Shown here: in pieces, positions 59,762 to 64,000 of the stretch
Layout of the letters: every line of letters starts with the position of its first letter
Position numbering within the stretch: position 1 is the stretch's first letter
NCBI RefSeq assembly: GCF_014641455.1
Contig: NZ_BMHT01000001.1
Span: 558,001 to 622,000, forward strand
From: Hymenobacter cavernae
GTDB taxonomy: Bacteria; Bacteroidota; Bacteroidia; Cytophagales; Hymenobacteraceae
Direction: 5' to 3'
DNA length: 64,000 bases
The notes under the pieces: generated by a model
Told to the model about the DNA's origin: nothing
Database searches by the model: none
Seen by the model: only the letters and a program-made list of their open reading frames with translations
Made by a program: the position numbers and the translations under genes

Positions 59762-60643
59762 ATGTATTCCTTCCTGACCACCGGCACCTGGCCCGATTAT
59801 GAACTAATCGACGCCGGCAATTTTGAAAAGCTGGAGCGCTTCGGCCGCTATGTGCTAGCCCGCCCCGAGCCTCAAGCCATTTGGGACCCGCATCTGCCCG
59901 CCAGCGAGTGGCAACGGGCCAATGCCACCTTCCGCCGCGAAAAGGGGAGCACCGAGCGCGGCCAGTGGCAGCTCAAGCCCGGTATGCCCGAGCAATGGGT
60001 TATCAATTATAACCAGGATGATCTGCGCCTGCGCTTTCGGCTAGGTCTGTCGGCGTTCAAGCATGTCGGGCTGTTTCCAGAGCAAGACCCCAATTGGCGC
60101 TTCATCTTCGAGCAAACCCAAAAGCGCAAGGCCGCGGTGCCGCGGGTGCTGAACCTCTTTGCCTACACCGGCGCCGCCACCCTGGCCGCCCGCGCCGCTG
60201 GCGCCGACGTGACGCACCTCGACTCGGTGAAGCAGGTAAACTTCTGGGCCCGCGACAACATGGAAGCTTCCGGCCTCGACGGTGTGCGCTGGCTCGTGGA
60301 AGACGCCATGAAGTACGTGCGGCGCGAGGTGAAACGCGGCACCAAGTACCAAGGCCTCATCCTCGACCCTCCTGCTTACGGCCGCGGCCCGAACGGTGAG
60401 AAGTGGCAGCTGGAAGATGAGCTGAACGAATTGCTCAAGCTCTGCCGCCAACTCTTGGATCCGGAAGACCACTTCTTCCTGATTAACCTGTATTCGCTGG
60501 GCTTCTCGGCGCTGATCCTGGATAATCTCGTCACTAACATCTTCCCTCCTATCCAAGGCGTGCGCGAAATCGGGGAGATTTACCTGCACGACCAAGCCCA
60601 GCGCAAGCTGCCGCTCGGGACTTTTTGCCGGTTTAGCAGCTGA
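59762..60643 (+). CDS. class I SAM-dependent rRNA methyltransferase-like protein
   Basis: A 293-residue methyltransferase of the RlmI/YccW C-terminal type. The SAM site is RVLNLFAYTGAATLAARAAG, followed by VTHLDSVKQVNFWARDNMEA, VEDAMKYVRREVKRGTKYQG and the catalytic-loop-like ILDPPAYGRGPNGEKW. The PUA domain of RlmI is missing, so it is a shorter family form. It likely methylates C5 of a cytosine in rRNA or a related substrate; the target is unknown. Confidence 0.9.
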   Translation: MYSFLTTGTWPDYELIDAGNFEKLERFGRYVLARPEPQAIWDPHLPASEWQRANATFRREKGSTERGQWQLKPGMPEQWVINYNQDDLRLRFRLGLSAFKHVGLFPEQDPNWRFIFEQTQKRKAAVPRVLNLFAYTGAATLAARAAGADVTHLDSVKQVNFWARDNMEASGLDGVRWLVEDAMKYVRREVKRGTKYQGLILDPPAYGRGPNGEKWQLEDELNELLKLCRQLLDPEDHFFLINLYSLGFSALILDNLVTNIFPPIQGVREIGEIYLHDQAQRKLPLGTFCRFSS

Positions 60644-60645
60644 GG

Positions 60646-60760
60646 TTGGTTTTTGGTTGTTTGTTTTTGGTTTTAGCTGGCCGGCTAAACGTACGTTATT
60701 CCTTAGCCTCCATACCCTTTTACAAGTAGCCAAAACCAAAAACAAACAACCAAAAACCAA
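60646..60760. repeat. inverted repeat of TTTTTGGTT words
   Basis: Perfect 29-base arms, 60646-60674 and 60732-60760, made of repeated ttggtttttggttgt words, around a 57-base loop. It starts three bases after the methyltransferase stop and ends three bases before the Ppx start. Confidence 0.9.
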
Positions 60761-60763
60761 CAT

Positions 60764-61711
60764 ATGCTTCACCACCAGCGCCTGGCCCTCATCGACATGG
60801 GCACGAATACCTTCCACCTGCTGATCGTGGAACTGCCCGAGCCACGTCATGCCACGCCTACGGTGTTGCTTCAAACGAAGGTGGGCGTGCGGCTGGGCGA
60901 AGGCGGCATCAGCAACGGGGAAATTGCGCCAGCGGCTTATGCGCGGGCGTTGCATACGCTCACGGCATTTCAGGAAGATATTGAGCTGCACCAAGCTACG
61001 GAAGTGCGCGCAACGGCTACGAGCGCCGTGCGAAGCGCCCGCAACGGCGCCGAGCTGGTGCAGGATATTTTCGAGCAGACAGGTATTAAGGTCGACGTGA
61101 TTCCCGGCGACCGGGAGGCAGAGCTGATTTGCCAGGGCGTGCGGCAGGCCGTGAACCTAGGTCAGCAGCCACATTTGCTGATGGACATTGGCGGCGGCAG
61201 CGTGGAGTTTATCATTGCCGATCAAACCACTATTTTCTGGAAGCAAAGCTTCGAGATTGGAGCGCAGCGTCTGCTCGATCTATTCATGAAGCACGATCCG
61301 CTGACGCCTGAGGATGTGTGCGCCGAGCAGGAGTATCTAGCCGAGAAGCTAGCTCCGCTGACAGCTGCCGTGCAGCACTACCAGCCAATAGATCTGGTGG
61401 GCGCTTCCGGCTCCTTTGATACCCTAGGTGATCTGCAAGCCGCGCGTGTCGGGGTTAATCGGGCGGAACATGCCTTACCACCTAAAACTGAAATCACGCT
61501 AGACAGCTTCTACGAAAGCTATAATCTGCTGCTCAACCTCGACCGCGTGGGCCGCCTGGCCTTGCCCGGCATGACGCCCTTACGGGCCGATATGATTGTG
61601 GTAGCCTGCGTGCTGGTCGACTTCGTGCTGAAAACCTACGGATTCACCCGCATCTGCGCCTCGGCTTACGCCTTAAAGGAAGGCTTGCTGGCGGAAATGC
61701 TTCGAAGTTAG
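60764..61711 (+). CDS. Ppx/GppA phosphatase family protein
   Basis: A 315-residue exopolyphosphatase/ppGppA-hydrolase-type protein of the actin-like ATPase fold. Landmarks: LALIDMGTNTFHLLIVEL (phosphate 1), VRATATSAVRSARNGAELVQ, IPGDREAELICQGVRQAV and DIGGGSVEFIIADQTT (phosphate 2). It is the short form without the HD-like C-terminal domains of E. coli Ppx. Acts on polyphosphate or pppGpp. Confidence 0.93.
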   Translation: MLHHQRLALIDMGTNTFHLLIVELPEPRHATPTVLLQTKVGVRLGEGGISNGEIAPAAYARALHTLTAFQEDIELHQATEVRATATSAVRSARNGAELVQDIFEQTGIKVDVIPGDREAELICQGVRQAVNLGQQPHLLMDIGGGSVEFIIADQTTIFWKQSFEIGAQRLLDLFMKHDPLTPEDVCAEQEYLAEKLAPLTAAVQHYQPIDLVGASGSFDTLGDLQAARVGVNRAEHALPPKTEITLDSFYESYNLLLNLDRVGRLALPGMTPLRADMIVVACVLVDFVLKTYGFTRICASAYALKEGLLAEMLRS

Positions 61712-61851
61712 AAGTGTTGAGTTTTAAGTGTTGAATGTTGAGTTAAGAGAATTCCCAAAAAAGAATATTCAACATTCTAAACGCTTAGCATTCGAGACCC
61801 AACACTTCTAACTCCCAAGCATCCAACATTCAACACTTAAAACTCAAAACT
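61707..61851. repeat. inverted repeat of GTGTTGA/TCAACAC words
   Basis: The left side (gttagaagtgttgagtttta onward) has complementary words in two places on the right: aacacttctaac at 61801-61812 and aacattcaacacttaaaact at 61825-61844. Word order is shuffled rather than simply mirrored. It fills the gap before the dehydrogenase start. Confidence 0.85.
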
Positions 61852-61854
61852 TCA

Positions 61855-62916
61855 GTGCAGTTCTCTTATAACCAGCTTTTCACCTTCACGGAGTCCGTCT
61901 TCAAAAGCATTGGCTGCCCTGACGACGATGCGATCCTGGCTACCGAGTCGCTGCTGGCGGCCGATTTGCGCGGTATCGACTCGCACGGGGTCGCCCGACT
62001 GATCGGCTATGTGCGGCTCTGGGAAGCCGGGCGCATCAACCCGACGCCGTGCGTGGGTGTGGTGTACGAAACGCCGAGCACGGCCGTGGTCGACGGTGAC
62101 GGTGGCCTAGGTTTGGTGGTAGCACCCAAAGCCATGAACGTGGCTCTGGAGAAAGCGCGGATAGCTGGCACAGGTTGGGTTTCGGTTAAGAACTCCAACC
62201 ACTTCGGCATTGCCGGCTACCACGCCATGAAGGCGCTGGCCCACGATATGATCGGCATGGCCATGACCAATGCCAGCCCACTCGTAGCCCCTACCTATTC
62301 GCTCGACCGCCTCCTGGGCACCAACCCGATTGCCGTAGCCGTGCCCGCCGGCGAGCAGCCCGACTTCGTTGCCGACTTCGCCACGACCACCGCCGCCAAC
62401 GGCAAGCTCGAAATTTTGCAGCGCAAGCAGCTGCCCGCCCCCGACGGCTGGATTCAGGACAAGAACGGCCTAGGTTCCACGAACCCAAATGAGCTAAAGG
62501 ACGGTGGCGCTCTGCTCCCACTCGGTGGCGAAACCGGTTCGCACAAGGGCTATTGCCTCGGTAGCATCGTGGACATTTTCTCAGCGGTGCTCTCCGGCGC
62601 CAATTACGGCCCGTGGGTGCCGCCCTTCGTCGCCTTCCTCCAGCCCCCCGCCGATCCGGTGGGCCAAGGCATCGGCCACTTTTTCGGGGCCATGCGCATT
62701 GATGCGTTCCGCCCGGCCGCCGAGTTCAAAGCCCACATGGACAACTGGATTTCGACTTTCCGCAACGCCCGCGCCGTGGAAGGCAAGCAGGTTCTCATTC
62801 CCGGCGACCCGGAGCGCGAGATGTCCGCGCACCGGCTGCTCGACGGGATTCCACTGTTGGAGCCGGTGGTGAAGGATCTGGAAACCGTCGGCAAGAAGTT
62901 CGGCCTTACCTTGTAA
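61855..62916 (+). CDS. Ldh-family (malate/L-lactate/ureidoglycolate type) dehydrogenase
   Basis: A 353-residue NAD(P)-dependent 2-hydroxyacid dehydrogenase with a GTG start at 61855. Landmarks: DLRGIDSHGVARLIGYVRLW, the catalytic His in KNSNHFGIAGYHAMKALAHD, and GTNPIAVAVPAGEQPDFVAD. This is the Ldh_2/MDH family, distinct from Rossmann-fold lactate dehydrogenases. The start codon sits three bases after the inverted repeat. Substrate not certain. Confidence 0.92.
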   Translation: MQFSYNQLFTFTESVFKSIGCPDDDAILATESLLAADLRGIDSHGVARLIGYVRLWEAGRINPTPCVGVVYETPSTAVVDGDGGLGLVVAPKAMNVALEKARIAGTGWVSVKNSNHFGIAGYHAMKALAHDMIGMAMTNASPLVAPTYSLDRLLGTNPIAVAVPAGEQPDFVADFATTTAANGKLEILQRKQLPAPDGWIQDKNGLGSTNPNELKDGGALLPLGGETGSHKGYCLGSIVDIFSAVLSGANYGPWVPPFVAFLQPPADPVGQGIGHFFGAMRIDAFRPAAEFKAHMDNWISTFRNARAVEGKQVLIPGDPEREMSAHRLLDGIPLLEPVVKDLETVGKKFGLTL

Positions 62917-62935
62917 AAACCTAGGCTACGCTCAC

Positions 62936-62972
62936 AAAAAAGCCCGACTGCTAGATCAGCAGTCGGGCTTTT
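62936..62972. terminator. bidirectional intrinsic terminator between convergent genes
   Basis: Stem aaaagcccgactgct/agcagtcgggctttt with a seven-base loop and A/T-runs at both ends. Confidence 0.9.
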
Positions 62973-62990
62973 CGTTTATTCAAAGTCTGG

Positions 62991-63824
62991 TTAGATCGTC
63001 GTCTGAGTGCCACCTAGGTAGGCGTTCATTGCCAGTTCGGTGTTCAAGTACTGCGAAGAATACGTGGGGCTCTGCCCGTTGATAAACAAGCAAGTGCCGC
63101 CGTTTACCGCGTCGATAATCTGCGCGTATTGGTCCATTGGCAGAGCCGGGCAACCTAGGCTGCGGCCCAAGCGGCCATTCTGGCGGATGAAGTCTTCGCT
63201 CACGTAGTCGGCGCCATGCATCACCACGGAGCGCATAAGGGCATTGTCGTTGTAGCCCTGGTCGACGCCCTGAAGTTTGAGCGAGCGGCCATGCTTACCC
63301 ATGTACTCGCTGTCGGTCACGTAGAAACCCAGGCTGCTCATGTTCGACTCGTTCTCGTTGGAGAAGTTGGTCGCCATGTTCTCGCCCGAGTTGTGGCCGT
63401 GAGCCACGAGCGTATGGAACAGCACCTGCTTGGTAGCCAGGTCCAGCACCCACAAACGCTTCTCGGTAGAAGGCAGGCTAAAGTCGACAACTGTCAGCAG
63501 CTGCTTGTCACCTAGCTTTTGATCTTGCTTGAGGTTGAGGTAGCCGGTCATGGCTTTCTCAAACACATCGTAGCGCAGGCCTTGCTGCTCCACGTTCAAG
63601 CTCTGATAAAGGCTATGAAGGTTCTGCTCGTAGAAAGCAGTTTGCATCTCTTTGGCCGAGGGCGTCCGCGCTTCTGTGCGCACACCCGTTGCCATCGATT
63701 TGCTGATGGGCGAAGCCAACGGCGTCGCCATGAACAACGAAGCGATGAACGGCAGCACGCGGCGCATCATCCGACGTGCGCGACGCTTATGACGCTGGCG
63801 ATGCACTACATTTGGCTTTTCCAT
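62991..63824 (-). CDS. exported murein L,D-transpeptidase (YkuD_2 type)
   Basis: Start at ATG 63824 (MEKPNVVHRQRHKRRARRMM), 277 residues with a very basic lead and a signal peptide ending near residue 38 (LPFIASLFMATPLASP). The catalytic domain (about 80-270) has VVDFSLPSTEKRLWVLDLAT, HTLVAHGHNSGE, SVVMHGADYVSEDFIRQN and catalytic Cys in GRSLGCPALPMDQ. It makes 3-3 cross-links or anchors proteins to peptidoglycan. The frame is open upstream to 63980, but that part overlaps A/T-rich non-protein-like sequence. Confidence 0.9.
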   Translation of the reverse strand: MEKPNVVHRQRHKRRARRMMRRVLPFIASLFMATPLASPISKSMATGVRTEARTPSAKEMQTAFYEQNLHSLYQSLNVEQQGLRYDVFEKAMTGYLNLKQDQKLGDKQLLTVVDFSLPSTEKRLWVLDLATKQVLFHTLVAHGHNSGENMATNFSNENESNMSSLGFYVTDSEYMGKHGRSLKLQGVDQGYNDNALMRSVVMHGADYVSEDFIRQNGRLGRSLGCPALPMDQYAQIIDAVNGGTCLFINGQSPTYSSQYLNTELAMNAYLGGTQTTI

Positions 63825-64000
63825 CTTCACTGATCGGTTTCGGTTTATTGGAAAAGGCCTCCCAGTGCCGGGAAACCATCTGATTCTTTGTACGCAAAAA
63901 ACCATCAAGCAGCTTAACTTTCCTGATGGTTTCCAGCTATTTAACCCGCATGGGCGCAAATTGATTCCCTCCTTGGCCATTCTCTCGGGCGCCGAAATAA

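Noticed and set aside
60041..60994. 317-residue minus-strand open frame over the methyltransferase and repeat
   Set aside because: It crosses two plus-strand genes and an inverted repeat and has no protein-like pattern.
63825..63980. N-terminal extension of the L,D-transpeptidase
   Set aside because: The added residues come before the basic lead and signal peptide and look non-coding.
1..64000. tRNA, rRNA, transposase and prophage genes
   Set aside because: I looked for T-loop motifs, DDE or tyrosine-recombinase motifs and phage structural genes and saw none; short or unusual RNAs could still be missed without a covariance search.

Overview
The window is GC-rich bacterial chromosome from the Bacteroidota, most likely a Hymenobacter or close relative (Cytophagales). 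The taxonomic signs are a secreted protein with a type IX secretion (T9SS) C-terminal sorting domain, a PID-CTERM/exosortase module, a Bacteroidota-type curli locus (csgE, csgF, csgG, two curlin-repeat genes and a CsgH-like gene), a 7TMR-DISM histidine kinase, and promoter-like TAnnTTTG elements instead of an E. coli -10 box. I see no transposase, phage gene, rRNA, tRNA or CRISPR array. The sequence is unusually rich in CTAG and above all in CCTAGG: more than 60 copies by eye, in genes as the Leu-Gly codon pair CTA-GGT and between genes as aaCCTAGGTt.

Layout. 1-2.8 kb: end of a DUF3089-type lipoprotein and small envelope or unknown proteins. 3-12.2 kb: one functional block for curli amyloid. 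It holds a sensor kinase and LuxR-type response regulator (probable CsgD counterpart), csgE-csgF-csgG, two curlin genes, a CsgH-like chaperone and a lipoprotein with a carboxypeptidase-regulatory domain and beta-propeller. 12.2-21.6 kb: FUSC-type transporter, bestrophin, membrane-anchored MutS-like ATPase, a lipoprotein, a tandem TonB-C protein and a DisA-N/diadenylate-cyclase-like protein. 22-27.8 kb: two exported ferritin-like proteins, a thioesterase-like protein, a secreted PPC-domain protein, and an ECF sigma / anti-sigma-like / DUF4097 operon on the minus strand.

28.5-33.8 kb: a T9SS-sorted FG-GAP repeat protein, then a tiny PID-CTERM protein, an exosortase and a partner membrane protein. 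33.8-44.3 kb: aldehyde dehydrogenase, zinc-dependent phospholipase C-like protein, a single-polypeptide Type IIG (Eco57I-like) restriction-modification enzyme whose target-recognition part is strikingly AT-rich, two unknown small proteins, an HtrA protease and an Hsp20. 44.8-51.9 kb: DUF2490 protein, M20 amidohydrolase, SPOR lipoprotein, deoC, secA. 52.1-57.8 kb: surface-glycan genes (RmlD-like reductase, GH1-type glycosidase, UDP-galactopyranose mutase, glycosyltransferase) and a GNAT acetyltransferase. 58.3-63.8 kb: dapF, DinB, an rRNA methyltransferase-like protein, Ppx/GppA, an Ldh-family dehydrogenase and an L,D-transpeptidase.

Much of the gene content serves the cell surface: curli export, T9SS and exosortase sorting, SecA, HtrA quality control, glycan synthesis and peptidoglycan cross-linking. 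Many gaps hold long, near-perfect inverted repeats of several unrelated sequence families. Together with the CTAG/CCTAGG enrichment these are the main unexplained structural signal. All family calls come from reading motifs and lengths; no database search was possible.
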